Shown here: positions 1-10,533 of the stretch, one piece after another
How the letters are laid out: every line of letters begins with the position of its first letter
Numbering within the stretch: the first letter of the stretch is position 1
NCBI GenBank assembly: GCA_037178675.1
Contig: JAYMGJ010000815.1
Location: 1-30,413 of the forward strand
Direction of reading: 5' to 3'
Length of the DNA: 30,413 nucleotides
Source: Scleroderma bovista
Lineage: Eukaryota > Basidiomycota > Agaricomycetes > Boletales > Sclerodermataceae
The notes under the pieces: generated by a model
What the model saw: only the letters and a program-made list of their open reading frames with translations
Databases searched by the model: none
Told to the model about the DNA's origin: nothing
Translations under genes and position numbers: made by a program

Positions 1-664
1 CATCATTGGCTACACACATTCAGGTTCTGTATGTGAACTGAAAGTAGAGATATATGCACAGATCATGATATGTGCAATTGTGTGAGGAAAGGTCCCAAGG
101 ATTGACTGAGGAAAAGCTGAGGTGTGTATTGGATGAGGGATTCCATGAGATGTGTACAAATGACAATGATGTATGAATTTATGGGTGAGATTTGAGCCCA
201 TGCACCTACTTAGGCCATCTTACATGGCCACCTGAGGGTGAAAATTGGTCAAGTATGACAGGCCAGCAGATGGTGGGCCTCAGATGAGTTGTTATTGGTT
301 GGTATGAATTGGCTAGCTACTAGGATATTATTGTAATGTATGATGATGGGCTAGGGTGTCAATTAAGGGGAGGGTAGATAGATCAAATTAAATATTGTCA
401 TGGAATCATACAAACAAGCCCTGAAAAGATTGTACTGCATATCAATGGGGGTACATAATAGTGGTGTTCAAGACAACTATTATGAGAGACAGAGTTGACT
501 GTAAGTTGGAACTCAGCTGACTCTGAGAGTCACGTGGCTCGGAGCGACACTTTGCAGTCATACAGGCTGGAAGCTTTGAAAACCATAGCATATTCAAGAA
601 TAGACATAGAATCTAAGCACAGATGGGAGATAAGGACCTCTAACACAACCACCACCCTATCCAG
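1..664. other. No recognisable gene
   Basis: AT-rich sequence with only short open frames that lack domains or plausible splice structure. It may hold the 5' flank or promoter of the Harbinger fragment that follows, but I see no terminal inverted repeat or target duplication for that element here. Confidence 0.5.
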
Positions 665-1423
665 ATGCCCCACCAATCTGTCCGAGATGGATTGCTGCTT
701 GAACTTGACTTGGCGGCCTTCCATGTGACACAGGCACGACGGGCGAACACAATTGCACATGCTAAGAGCGACATTGAAACGGATCTCAATGATGATTCAG
801 ATGGCCTGTTTGACACAATCATTATTACCCCTCCTTCCCCGATATCACCTCTTTTCCTATCGGACTTGGACTCCCCTGGGTCAGAATCAGAATCAGATGA
901 GGAAGAAAGTGATGAGGATGGACGTTACTGCCGTCTTTTGGGAGTAATAAAAGCACTGCGGGACGAGGTGGAACAAGCACAAGTATTGAACCGCTTAAAT
1001 GTGCCAATGTTGTGGGCACCACAACTGCATTTACTTGAACATTTTGCAGTGTTCCAGCCCCACCTATTTCGTAAAAAATTGTGTGTTGACCCCATGGTAT
1101 TCGACTGTATCATGGACAAAATTAGTGGACACTTCATCTTCCATAACAATTCAAACAATCCACAGTTGCCGGTGGCAATCCAGCTCGCCATTTTTTTGAA
1201 CCATGCAGGGCACTATGGGAATGCTATCTCCCCCGAGGATGTCGGGCAGTGGGCAGGTGTCAGCGTTGGGTTGGTGATCAATTGCACACACTGTGTTATG
1301 GTCACGCTCCTTGACCAACATGATACCTACATCGGGGTACCTCCTGTCAGATCAGATGATGTTGAACATGCACATAATCAAGTTATATATGATAACTTGA
1401 TGCACAAAGGTAGCCAAGTCTAA
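665..1423 (+). pseudogene. PIF/Harbinger-type transposase, N-terminal half only
   Basis: The 252-codon frame opens at an ATG and reads an acidic stretch (ESESDEEESDED, about residues 75-87). A domain typical of fungal Harbinger (HARBI1-like) transposases follows: FRKKLCVDPMVFD near residue 135, then NNSNNPQLPVAIQLAIFL and GHYGNAISPEDVGQWAGVS, ending in TLLDQHDTYIGVPP. In the family this is the helix-turn-helix part ahead of the DDE nuclease. Here the frame loses similarity just after DDVEHA and stops, so the whole catalytic domain is missing and no continuation was found downstream. It is a truncated, non-functional remnant. Family assignment rests on motif recognition and is fairly secure. 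Exact element ends are unknown. Confidence 0.72.
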
Positions 1424-2357
1424 AGATTACACAAAATGAGACATATGATCAAATCTCTCTATTAGTAAATACTGACAATGATATAATTCCTGCTATACCT
1501 AATCTTTGACAGTCAGTTGGCCATCATCTGACCAGGTCAGAATCTCTGTGGTGTATGATCAGGACAGACTAGGTAGGTAGATGTAACAGCATATGTTCTC
1601 CTTGCATACTTGACATTTGGCTGCCAGTTAGCCACCTGTTGATCACATCAGTATTTCTGTGCTGTGTGACCAAGATTAAACAGGAAGATGTACATGACAG
1701 TCAGACAGTGTGCATCTAATTTATGATCATACAATGCTGATTCATTCAGAAAAAATCATATTGCAAAAGACTAGCATCTCCATAATGTGTTTACTCTATT
1801 TCTACACTCTGTTGCCTTTCCTTTAGCTCTGCATGCCTTTGCTAGATCCAGGAGAGTGCACTATTCTTCCAAGGAAGCCATTCAATGTCAATGTAGAGCA
1901 GAAATACCTGCCTGCAGCTATTGGTCAGCATGGTGTGTGTCTAAGTGAGGGAAGAGGTCAGAACAACCAACAACCAACACCAAATGACAACAAAAGCAAG
2001 TGGTGGTCTTCCTTTGTGGTTCTGGTATTTAATCTCTGCAGGGGGATGTGCTGCACACCTTCAGGTAAGGTGCAGGAGGGAAGGGAATGGCTTGTGATGG
2101 GGAATGAATGTGACTGGGGATGGTATTGACTCCTCTTCAGCCTACCACAATGGTTAGAAAGAGTCCTGGGATTGAACAGTGATGATGAATTGGAAATAGG
2201 GGTGTAACAGCAGTGATGGGACAGCAGGGAAGCAAGGGGATGGTTCCTGCTTCAAGAATGTGATGAACAGTGATGGGATGGAGTGGACAGAGATGCTAGA
2301 CTGCACTTGAGCCTAGAGAAATGATCAGATACAAGGTATATCTGATAAACAGCAATA
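1424..2357. other. No gene; diverged local duplication
   Basis: No credible coding region. The stretches at about 1513-1588 and 1625-1700 look like an old tandem duplication (both read CAGTT-GCCA, then a TCTGTG-GTGTATGA-like core, then AGATGTA-CA-). A 98-codon open frame at 1833-2129 has no domain or supporting structure. Confidence 0.4.
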
Positions 2358-2556
2358 CATCAGCAAAACAGCACTTTGGGCTACAGATACTACAGACCAC
2401 ATGACTTGTGTACAGGTCTGTACAGCCTGTACAGACTCACCAACTCTGTACAACTCTGTAAATTCCTAACTACTGACACTATTGCTACACCTTTACTACA
2501 CTTTTGACTACACTTTTTTGTACACTTTAACTACACTTTAACTACACTTTTTACTA
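2358..2556 (+). repeat. Left arm of a large inverted repeat
   Basis: Begins CATCAGCAAAACAGCAC and runs through the ACAGGTCTGTACAGCC and AACTCTGTACAACTCTGTAA segments into ACTACACTTTT-type sequence. The reverse complement of 6649-6847 follows the same order base for base with only a few differences and small indels. The left outer flank (AGCAATA) and right outer flank (TGGGTG) do not form an obvious target-site duplication. Confidence 0.85.
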
Positions 2557-2679
2557 TGGTGCAGATCACCTAGTCACCACATAATGAACCTACATTGTAC
2601 CATACTTTACGGCCAGCGGGGGTTGACAATCAGCCATATGTTATGGGCCAGCTGGGGTCAGGCCAGACTACAGGGAGTT

Positions 2680-3332
2680 GCCATGATTTATGGTCTGGCC
2701 AGTATGCAGAATTGTCACCATAATACATGGTCCAGCCTGGGGGTGGGTTGTCACCATAATATAGGTTTGGGCCAGGATGCAGGTATCACCATAGTGTATG
2801 GTCTGGCCAGGGTGTGTAGTTTAACCATAATATACAGTCCGGCCTGGGTGTGGGTGTCACCATAGTGTATGGTCGGGCCAGGGTATGGGTGCATATTGAA
2901 CAGTCCAGCCTGGGTGTGGGTGTCACCATAATATACAGTCCGGCCTGGGTGTGGGCATCACCATAGTGTATGGTTGGGCCAGGGTAGGGGTGTCACCATA
3001 ATGGATAGTCCGGCCTGGGTGTGGGTGTCACCATAGTGTATGGTCGGGGCAGGGTAGGTGTGTCATCATATTGTAAAGTCCAGCCTGGGTGTGGGCATCA
3101 CCATAGTGTATGGTCAGGTCAGGGTAGGTGTGTCACCATAATGGATAGTCCGTCCTGGGTGTGGGCATCACCATAGTGTATGGTCAGGCCAGGTTAGGTG
3201 TGTCACCATAGTGTATGGTCAGGCCAGGGTAGGTGTGTCATCATAGTGTACAGTCCAGCCTGGGTGTGGGCATCACCATAGTGTATGGTCAGGCCAGGGT
3301 AGGGGTGTCACCATATTGTACAGTCCGGCCTG
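2680..3332 (+). repeat. 35-bp minisatellite (TCACCATA/GGCC type)
   Basis: Tandem units of about 35 bp, each built on TCACCATA-T-TA-(A/G)GTC-GGCC. Two alternating forms occur, one with GGCCTGGGTGTGGG and one with GGCCAGGGTAGG, so a 70-bp higher-order unit is visible. Roughly 18-19 units fit. It ends abruptly at TG (3331-3332), followed by CATCAGCAAA. A further piece of the same array lies at 6848-6955. Confidence 0.9.
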
Positions 3333-3402
3333 CATCAGCAAACCAATATACAGTGCCACACAGACTTGTACAGAGTCACAGAGGCCACAGAAAGGTTCCC
3401 AC

Positions 3403-3987
3403 TATTAGTTTTTGATATATTACCTGTTCTACCTACAAGATAAATACTTCATAGTTGTACTGTGTATATCATCGCATTTGGACCTGGTTCGCACCCATCC
3501 ACCCATCGTGGTCACCCCGATCGACTCAGCGCACGAATTCTAACACAAACGCGATATCCTTCATCGTTGTGCATGTTGTCTTGCAGCTGTTGACCTCTTG
3601 TTGTTGTCTGTTCTCGCCATCATATTGTTGTCATACCATTGTTCTCTTGCTGTCATAACTGCCATTTGGGGCCAAAGCCAAATCATTGTCGTTGTCTCCG
3701 CCGTACCGTTTCCCCTGTCGAACCCCTGCTGTTATCTGTTGCAGCCAAATCACCGCTATCGTCACGTGTCACACGTCACAGCCACAGATCTCGCGCCATG
3801 CCAGACTCATCGCTGCACTTCACGAACCTGAATGAATCTAACTATGCGGAATGGTCGTTGTACATGCGATCTACCTTGATTAAGAAAGGTTTATGGAAAG
3901 TTGTTGAGGGATCAGAGACTCGCCCACTCGGCTCCCCCAATTCGAAAGCTGTCAAAGCATTTGAGCGCCGCCAAGCCAAAGCTCATG
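3403..3987 (+). mobile_element. Decayed fragment of the LTR-gag element (second copy at 19515)
   Basis: 3403-3545 matches the last 143 bp or so of the 196-bp LTR at 19515-19710 and ends in the same GAATTCTAACA. 3546-3987 matches the leader and the first third of the gag region of that element, stopping at GCTCATG. The first 53 bp of the LTR and everything after that point are absent, so it is truncated on both sides. Most CpG sites of the intact copy are TpG or CpA here, which marks this as an old, mutated copy. Confidence 0.9.
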
Positions 3988-4013
3988 ATAGTTTGAGCTG
4001 TGGGTGGATGTAG
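3798..4013 (+). pseudogene. Copia-type gag, N-terminal fragment
   Basis: From the ATG at 3798 the frame reads MPDSSLHFTNLNESNYAEWS and on to AFERRQAKAHD, nearly identical to residues 1-63 of the gag protein at 19963. After 3987 the sequence is unrelated and the frame stops at 4013. The UBN2/gag core and the zinc knuckle are missing. It sits inside the fold-back structure as a dead fragment. Confidence 0.85.
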
Positions 4014-5159
4014 TGGCTTTGACAGCTACACCATGTATACATCCTGCATCAACATAATTTTGAGCCTTGTGCAGATGAAATCAACAAGTGGTTGAAAACT
4101 GGTCTACAATGGCACTTTCTATCATGCAACTTGACCTTGAAAGTGCAGTGCTGGGGAACAGAGCTGCAGTCTACAGTCACCTTGTTTACAAGGTTACTAC
4201 ACATAGAAATTGTAAACACTATTTTTTTCATTTGTGCAATTGTTCATAGCACTCTACCTTGGCAAAGCCATGGTTCAGAGACTGCTATGTGATAGCACAG
4301 GGACTTTTCAGCAGGATATAGTTAATGGTTAGAGATATATGACATCATGCATACATATAAACAAGGTGTCCTCTATTCTCAATGGCTTTGAGATTCACAC
4401 AGGACTCTTATCAAGAGAAACTCAGTTGCACAGCATTTTCACTAATATGGAAGGTGATATACACTATATTTGATAATATACCCCTTTCTGGTCAATTTCA
4501 CACTTTGTGAAATTTTTTGATGGTTCAATTTTGACTCAATTAAAAATCCCTCTTACAGTTTTGTTCCCTTGGTCAAATGGAGCATTTTTGTAAGAGAAAA
4601 TCTTAATTGGACTTTTTTTGGTGAGTCAAAAATGTTTGCACAAAAGTAGTGGTCTCTAAGTGATTGGCACCATATATGAAAGTTGAGTTAGTGACAAGCT
4701 AGATCAAGTGAGACAAACTACTTACAGAGTTGAAAGTGATTGTCAATTTCCAGCAGGCTAATAACCTCTAGTGGTGTTTGACCATAGTCAAATAACCTAT
4801 AAGTACCATTATTAGACAAGGTAACATGTAAAACTTACCTTTAGTTCCGGCACTAACATTTGTTGTGATTGTTAGATAGGTTAATATGTAGTGGTAGTGG
4901 GAAACTTACCATTAGCTCCGGCACTAACTTTTGTTGTGCAGTGAAATAACCTATTAGTAGCATTGTTAGACAAGTTAATATGTTGTGGTAGTAGGAAACT
5001 TACCATTAGCTCTGGCACTAACCTTTGTTGTGTTGAGCCCACTCCTACATAGTAGGAAAAGGCATCTGTTTGGTCAAGTTTGCCATGTTATGCAAGAGGC
5101 GTGACAAACAGTGTCCACAATATTGCATTTTTGGCATTTTTGGGCACTTAGTCAAATTT
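4014..5159. other. No gene; three diverged ~80-bp tandem repeats near 4795-5034
   Basis: AT-rich sequence without coding signal. Near the right end a unit reading AATAACCTATTAGTA, ATTGTTAGACAAGTTAATATG, AAACTTACCATTAGCTCCGG and CACTAAC-TTTGTTGTG is present about three times, each diverged from the others. Confidence 0.6.
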
Positions 5160-5760
5160 TGGACACACAGTGGCAGTACCAACTACCAAGTGGTACTACA
5201 CTTTTGCTACACACAATTATACTACGCATTTTTGGTAATCAGCACTACATCACAAACACTACACAACACTTCCTAGTTGACACTACACATTTTTGGTAAT
5301 CAGAACTACAACACAAACACTACACAAGTACTCCGCATTTTTGGTAATCAACACTACACTACAAACACTACACAACACATCCTAATTGATACTACACATT
5401 TTTGGTAATCAGCACTACAACACAAACACTACACAACTACTCCGCATTTTTGGTAATTAACACTACAACACAAACACAACACAACTACTACACATTTTTG
5501 GTAATCAAAACTACAACACAAATACTACACAACATTTCCTAATTGATGCTACACATTTTTGGCAATCAACACTACAACACAAACACAGCAGAACTACTAC
5601 ATATTTTTGGTAATCAACACTACATCACAAACACAACACAACACATCCTAAGTGACACTACACATTTTTGGTAATCAACACTACCACACAAACACAACAC
5701 AACATTTCTTAATTGTTACTACGCATTTTTGGTAATCAACACTACAATACAAACACTACA
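5160..5760 (+). repeat. Minisatellite with ATTTTTGGTAATCA core
   Basis: About ten imperfect units of roughly 50-60 bp, each carrying CACATTTTTGGTAATCA followed by ACTACAACACAAACACTACA-like sequence. The A/C-rich half is a variant of the ACTACAC words that make up the next block, so the arrays probably grew from one another. Confidence 0.85.
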
Positions 5761-6230
5761 CATTTTTTGTACACATTTTACTACACTTTGACAACACTTT
5801 TACTACGCTTTTTTGTACACTTTTACTACACTTTTTACTACACTTTTTTGTACACTTTCACTACACTTTTGACTACACTTTTACTACACTTTTACTACGC
5901 TTTTTTGTACACTTTTACTACGCTTTTTTGTACACTTTCACTACACTTCTGACTACACTTTTACTACCCTTTTTGTACACTTTTACTACCCTTTTACTAC
6001 ACTTTTGACTACACTTTTACTATGCTTTTGACTACACTTTTACTGCACTTTTTGTACACTTTTACTACACTTTTTTGTACATTTTGACTACACTTTTGAC
6101 TACACTTTTACTACACTTTTGATCACACTTTTACTACGCTTTTTTGCACACTTTTTTGCACACTTTTGACTACACTTTGACTACACTTTTAATGCACTTC
6201 TTACTACACTTGTACTACACTTTTTGTAAA
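5761..6230 (+). repeat. ACTACACTTTT satellite, forward orientation
   Basis: Dense low-complexity array of short words ACTACACTTTT, GACTACACTTTT, ACTACGCTTTT and TTTTTTGTACACTTTT. Any open frame here (Thr/Leu/Phe-rich) is a by-product of the repeat. The complementary array lies at 6325-6720, with a unique spacer of about 95 bp between them. Confidence 0.9.
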
Positions 6231-6324
6231 TTGATTAGATTGAGTAGTGTAGTCATGGTTACGTTAATTATAGGGTAGTCATTATTAGGTTAAGTAGCAT
6301 AGCTGTGACTGGGTTAACAAGTGC

Positions 6325-6720
6325 ACCCCAAAGTGTAGTAAAACATGTAGTCAAAAGTGTAGTCAAAGTGTAATCAGAAGTGTACAGAAAGTGTAGTAAA
6401 AGTGTAGTAAAAGTGTAGTCAAAGGTGTAGTCAAAAATGTAGTCAAAAGTATAGTAAAAGTGTTGTAAAAAGTGTTGTAAAAAGTGTAGTAAAAGTGTAG
6501 TAAAAGTGTACAAAAAAGTGTAGTAAAGGTGTACAAAAAAGCGTAGTAAAAGTGTAGTCAAAAGTGTAGTAAAAGTGTAGTCAAAAGTGTAGTCAAAGTG
6601 TATAAAGAAGTGTAGTCAAAAGTGTAGTAAAAATGTACAAAAAAGCGTAGTAAAAGTGTAGTAAAAAAGTGTAGTTAAAGTGTACAAAAAGTGTAGTCAA
6701 AAGTGTAGTAAAGGTGTAGC
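6325..6720 (-). repeat. ACTACACTTTT satellite, reverse orientation
   Basis: The same words as 5761-6230 but as their complement (AAAAGTGTAGT, AAAAGTGTAGTC, AAAAGTGTACAAAAAA). Transcription or single-strand exposure of 5761-6720 would allow a long imperfect hairpin. The spacer 6231-6324 contains no repeat words. Confidence 0.9.
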
Positions 6721-6847
6721 AATAGTGTCAGTAGTTAGGAATTTACAGAGTTGTACAGAGTTGATGGGTCTGTACAGGCTGTACAGACCTGTACACAAGT
6801 CATGTGGTCTGTAGTGTCTGTAGCCTAAAAGTGCTGTTTTGCTGATG
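6649..6847 (-). repeat. Right arm of the large inverted repeat
   Basis: Reverse complement of 2358-2556 in the same order, ending GTGCTGTTTTGCTGATG at 6847. It overlaps the end of the reversed satellite because the arm itself runs into ACTACACTTTT words. Confidence 0.85.
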
Positions 6848-6955
6848 TGGGTGTGGGCATCACCATAGTGTATGGTCAGGCCAGGGTAGGGGTGTCATCA
6901 TAATGGATAGTCTGGCCTGGGTGTGGGTGTCACCATAGTGTATGGTCGGGCCAGA
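6848..6955 (+). repeat. Detached piece of the 35-bp minisatellite
   Basis: About three units (TGGGTGTGGGCATCACC, then GTGTATGGTCAGGCCAGGG, and so on) in the same orientation as 2680-3332. It starts exactly at the end of the right inverted-repeat arm. This suggests that sequence was inserted into a once continuous array. Confidence 0.85.
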
Positions 6956-7392
6956 GAGGAAAAAATATTTTGGATTCTGGCCTTCGATTATAGATAATAG
7001 ATATCACTATAAGATAATTCAAGAACAGAAACAGTACAGGCTGATGATAGCCATGTCAGGATTGTATGTGTTAGCAAAGACGAGACTGGTACTGTATTGA
7101 ATGGAAATGATTATGCAAGTAGTATAAGCTAATGATAAGCATTCAGGTGGTGTACTGGCCAGTAATGATTAATCAAGCATTGTACTGGCTGGTAATGATC
7201 ATACCGGTAATGGTTATACAGTTGAGTATGGCAAAATGCATATCAACGGGACCGGTCAAAAGTTTATGCATTGTGTCAATTATGCAGAGACGAATGTCAC
7301 ATATTTGTGACATTAGTGTGACATGTAATAACTATATGTGACAAGGATAGTACCCAGTACTAACTGTGAGAATACAAAGCATGTACCGTATA
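6956..7392. other. 3' flank of the pogo transposase; no gene
   Basis: AT-rich. 7145-7215 carries a few GTACTGGCCAGTAATGAT-type words, a dispersed relative of the 10-kb minisatellite. TGACATTAGTGTGACATG near 7300 contains short local inverted repeats. I could not identify the transposon's terminal inverted repeat. Confidence 0.4.
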
Positions 7393-9465
7393 TTACTGAA
7401 TGAAAAATGCATCAAGGGTAGTCTGTTTGGAAGTAAGGAGTGCCTCCCATTGTAGGAGAGCTCTGAATTTGATCAGATCGCGTGATAAGTTGAATGAAAA
7501 CTGGGCATCACCCCCATAGTACATACAACCGGCTTCAAGCTGCTTGCACAGCTCGATTAGCTTATCGCGTGGCAGTGCCGCAGCTTCTGCCAGTGCTTCG
7601 TCACTGTCTTCGTCATCGTTCTCACCATCGTCAACTTCATCAGCAATCTCGCCATTTGCAATGGCTGCCTCCCTGCACACTTCATCAGCAATGTCCCCAA
7701 CACTGCCATCCAAAACTGGCTCAGGAAGATCCCTTTCTTCTGGAGGTTCGACAACATTGTCTACAGATGGAAGTGGGCCATGAATCCGGTTGCGCTCCTT
7801 CAGCCAACAGACGGATTCCATCAGTTCTGCTTCAGCTGATGCGAGTTGTCGCATGGGAATACGGATCTTGATTCCAGAGCGAGACTGTGCGGCTGTGCGG
7901 TGAGTGGCAACTGCATCAAGTGCAGACTCATCGTCTTCTGATTCCATGATGGCCTTCAGTACTGGTTTCCAGTTCGTGTTGACATAGCAATCTCCGAGAT
8001 GCGTAGATAATGCAGTTTCTACATCTGGGAGTGACATCATTCCCGCGGCATACTGATGGATGAGATCCCAGGCAACAGGATCTGCATGAGTGGGATACAA
8101 AGACAATGGTCCCAACTCATTGTCACTACAATGTATTAGAGCATTAGTGACTGTACAATTATGCATGTGTTGGTCAATACTTACAGCTGGATTTTACTAT
8201 GATTCCAGCAATGCTGGATTGTTTTGGCTGATACAGCATCCCAGGCTGCCTTTGCCATTGTCATCCCTTCAAGTAAGTTGATTTTGTAAATGTCGCGCTC
8301 CCCAGTGGCATCCAGATCTATTGCCCGAGAACAAAAATTACAGCGGTAAAGTGCCTTGAAACAACGGATTATGCCAGCATCGCAGGGCTGGACAAATGAG
8401 GTCATGTTTGGCTCAAAAAATTCAAGAGAAATATTGGATGGCTGATAAGTGATTTTGTGCCCACTGAAGTTATCAACATAAAGGCATATATTTCGCTGTT
8501 CACGCTTCATGTGGAGATTAAGTTTCTTGAGCCATCTAAAGTAAATGACAGATTAGTCACCGCAACTTTAGACAGATAAGATAACAACACACTCCTCAAA
8601 TAAGGATGATGTCATCCATGCCTTTTTGTTGCTCCGGTAATAGAAACCAGATTCAGATTGCTCCGGTGTTTGCCTTTTGAAGCATTGAGGTTTCAAAGAT
8701 TTGCCAATAAAAATTGGCTCAAGCTTTTCGCTCCCATCTGCATTACAAGCAAGTCCAATAGTAATACGGAACTTTTCTTTCTTTTTTCTGCTCATCTGGC
8801 GTGTTGCCAAGCCACAATCTGGAGGAGCACTGATGTGTTGTTAGCTTATGAAATCAAATGTCAAGACTTGCTTACTAAGGGAAAAGTGCGGTCTCATCAA
8901 AATTGAAGCAATCGCACGGTGCAAATTTTGACAAAATCTTTTGGCATCACTGACGCTCTGTCTCAACTGCTTCAAGGTCTACTGAGCCTGCTTCTCCATG
9001 ATGCCTAACCTCCCGAATGTTGTAAGTCTTGCAAAACGAGTGTAGCCACCCTTCCCCTGTTAGTCTTTCCTTTTCAGGAACCTGAAACTCAGCTTCAAAT
9101 CTGCTGTGTTTCTCTCGTAACATAGGGCCTGTAACAATTTCTCCTTTATTTTCCATATGTAGAAACCATAAGTACAGTGCACGTTCAACATCTGGCCTTA
9201 CAACATTGCGAGGTTTTTTCGATGAGAGAGCAGTGGGGTTGTCATTGACACGTGCTTCCATTTTTGGACGGTCCCATAATTTCCGCGATAGGGTAGACTG
9301 GGTGAAAACAAGTGCCCCAGTTGGAAGGGAGCCAAAGTGCTGGACAATATCAGCCTGAGGGACATCAGGGTGTGAGTCCACATAGGAATAGACAATAAGC
9401 CAGTCAGAGAGAGTAAGATTTTGACGAGAAGATGCTTTTGGGAGCTGCGCTGATGTGCGAGGCAT
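7393..9465 (-). pseudogene. pogo/Fot1-type transposase (CENP-B HTH + DDE_1), one nonsense codon
   Basis: Four exons on the minus strand: 9465-8876, 8829-8593, 8535-8185, 8125-7393. Introns are 46, 57 and 59 bp, all GT-AG, and the exons total 1911 bp, an exact multiple of three. Exon 1 encodes a CENP-B/Tc5-type DNA-binding region (TLSDWLIVYSYVDSHPDV, later GWLHSFCKTYNI). The DDE_1 nuclease follows, with its three expected aspartates in FNFDETALFP, LYVDNFSGH and QPCDAGIIRCFKALYR. The C-terminus is acidic and ends QTTLDAFFIQ, a match to the PCNA-binding PIP box (Qxx-hydrophobic-xx-aromatic-aromatic). A TGA at 8947-8949 interrupts exon 1 in frame, just before the first catalytic aspartate. Everything else is intact, so inactivation looks recent. 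A solo LTR begins 35 bp upstream of the start. Confidence 0.85.
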
Positions 9466-9499
9466 GTCCCCTTTCTTCCGTTGCTTTGGAGGTGGGGGG

Positions 9500-9683
9500 T
9501 GTTGGAGTTATAAACAGACTGTTATGGTTTGTTTACTTACTTACATAAGCATAAAGCGCACTATACAGTAGAGTCTATTACCATAGTCCCTCAGTAGCTT
9601 GCCAGCATACTGAGGTTACCTACAGATCTCCTTCTCCCTTCCTTAGGCTAGACCTTCCCTGTGCAGACCACCACCTTTCTATA
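9500..9683 (+). mobile_element. Solo-LTR-like insertion, short form
   Basis: 184-bp repeat beginning TGTTGGAG and ending CCACCTTTCTATA, flanked by GGGGG on both sides (9495-9499 and 9684-9688), a plausible 5-bp target duplication. The same sequence recurs at 10534-10816. The TG start fits an LTR; the 3' end is TA rather than the usual CA. It lies directly upstream of the pogo transposase start and may have replaced its promoter. Confidence 0.65.
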
Positions 9684-9984
9684 GGGGGTTTGTGGGGGGG
9701 TCACAGGGTTTCCTTTTCAGGATTTCCGGCATAGTGGAGTAAAGTTGATCCCTTCATTGCTACTGCGGGACATTTATACTAGGAAAAAGACAATGTGCTT
9801 AGCTATTCAAGCTCACTAATAATGCATAACTTGGTCACAATGGCATGCATTTTTCATTATGCACAGGTGAGCCATTGTAAGGGGGCCCCAACTCGGGCCA
9901 AACAAATTTTGATGCATTACCCATTTTATGCATTCTGCTCTGATGCATTTTGCCATACTCAACTGTACCTGTTATACCAGTTGT

Positions 9985-10262
9985 AATAGTCATGCTAGTA
10001 GCATACAAACTGGGAAAGACCATGCCAGTAGTATCCCGACTGGTATTGGTCATGTTGGTAGTATCCCGACTGGTAGTGTTCATACCAATTGTACCAGTTG
10101 TAATCATCATGCTGATAGCATAAGAGCTGGTGATGGTCATGCCAGTTGTATGCGGACAGGTAATGATCATACTGGTAGTATCCCAACCAGTATTGGGCAT
10201 GCCGGTGGTATCCCAGCCAGTAATGGTCATACAGGTAGTGGCCTGAGCAGTAATGGTCATAT
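9985..10262 (+). repeat. 30-bp minisatellite (GGTCATNCCAGTAGTATCCC type)
   Basis: About nine tandem units of 30 bp, each with GGTCAT, CCAGTAGTA and CCCGACTGGTA-like words. As the period is a multiple of three, long frames stay open on both strands and show 10-residue repeats. With no start context, introns or homology these are very unlikely to be genes. Diverged words of the same kind scatter from 7.1 to 14.2 kb. Confidence 0.85.
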
Positions 10263-10533
10263 AATAAGGTGATTGAATTATCAGGATAGCACTCCAATGG
10301 TTGTGGATTGCTAGAGTGATGGTGACACTGAATTGATCAGGTATTGAGCTGGCCAGTAGCGCATATACTGGTCACAAAAGAATATTGACCAGTAAGGTAG
10401 TATGCTGTGAGGTGGTGATCATACTGGCCAATGATAAGAATACCAGTATTTTTTGGCTTGTGGTGACAATACCAGTATTATGCTGACCAGTAATCATGAT
10501 ACCAGCCAATCATATGCATACCAGTATTGTTTA

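Noticed and set aside
2680..3332. CRISPR-like array
   Set aside because: The 35-bp units are contiguous tandem repeats without unique spacers, in a eukaryotic context.
5713..6561. Thr/Leu/Phe-rich frames on both strands
   Set aside because: Direct translations of the ACTACACTTTT satellite, with no start context or splice signals.
7494..7871. Plus-strand open frame of 125 codons and a Ser-rich frame at 7544-7783
   Set aside because: Antisense to the last exon of the pogo-type transposase, whose splice structure, catalytic motifs and C-terminal tail are well supported.
9835..10297. Frames of 100-141 codons on both strands
   Set aside because: They follow from a 30-bp repeat period divisible by three; every frame without a stop in the unit stays open.
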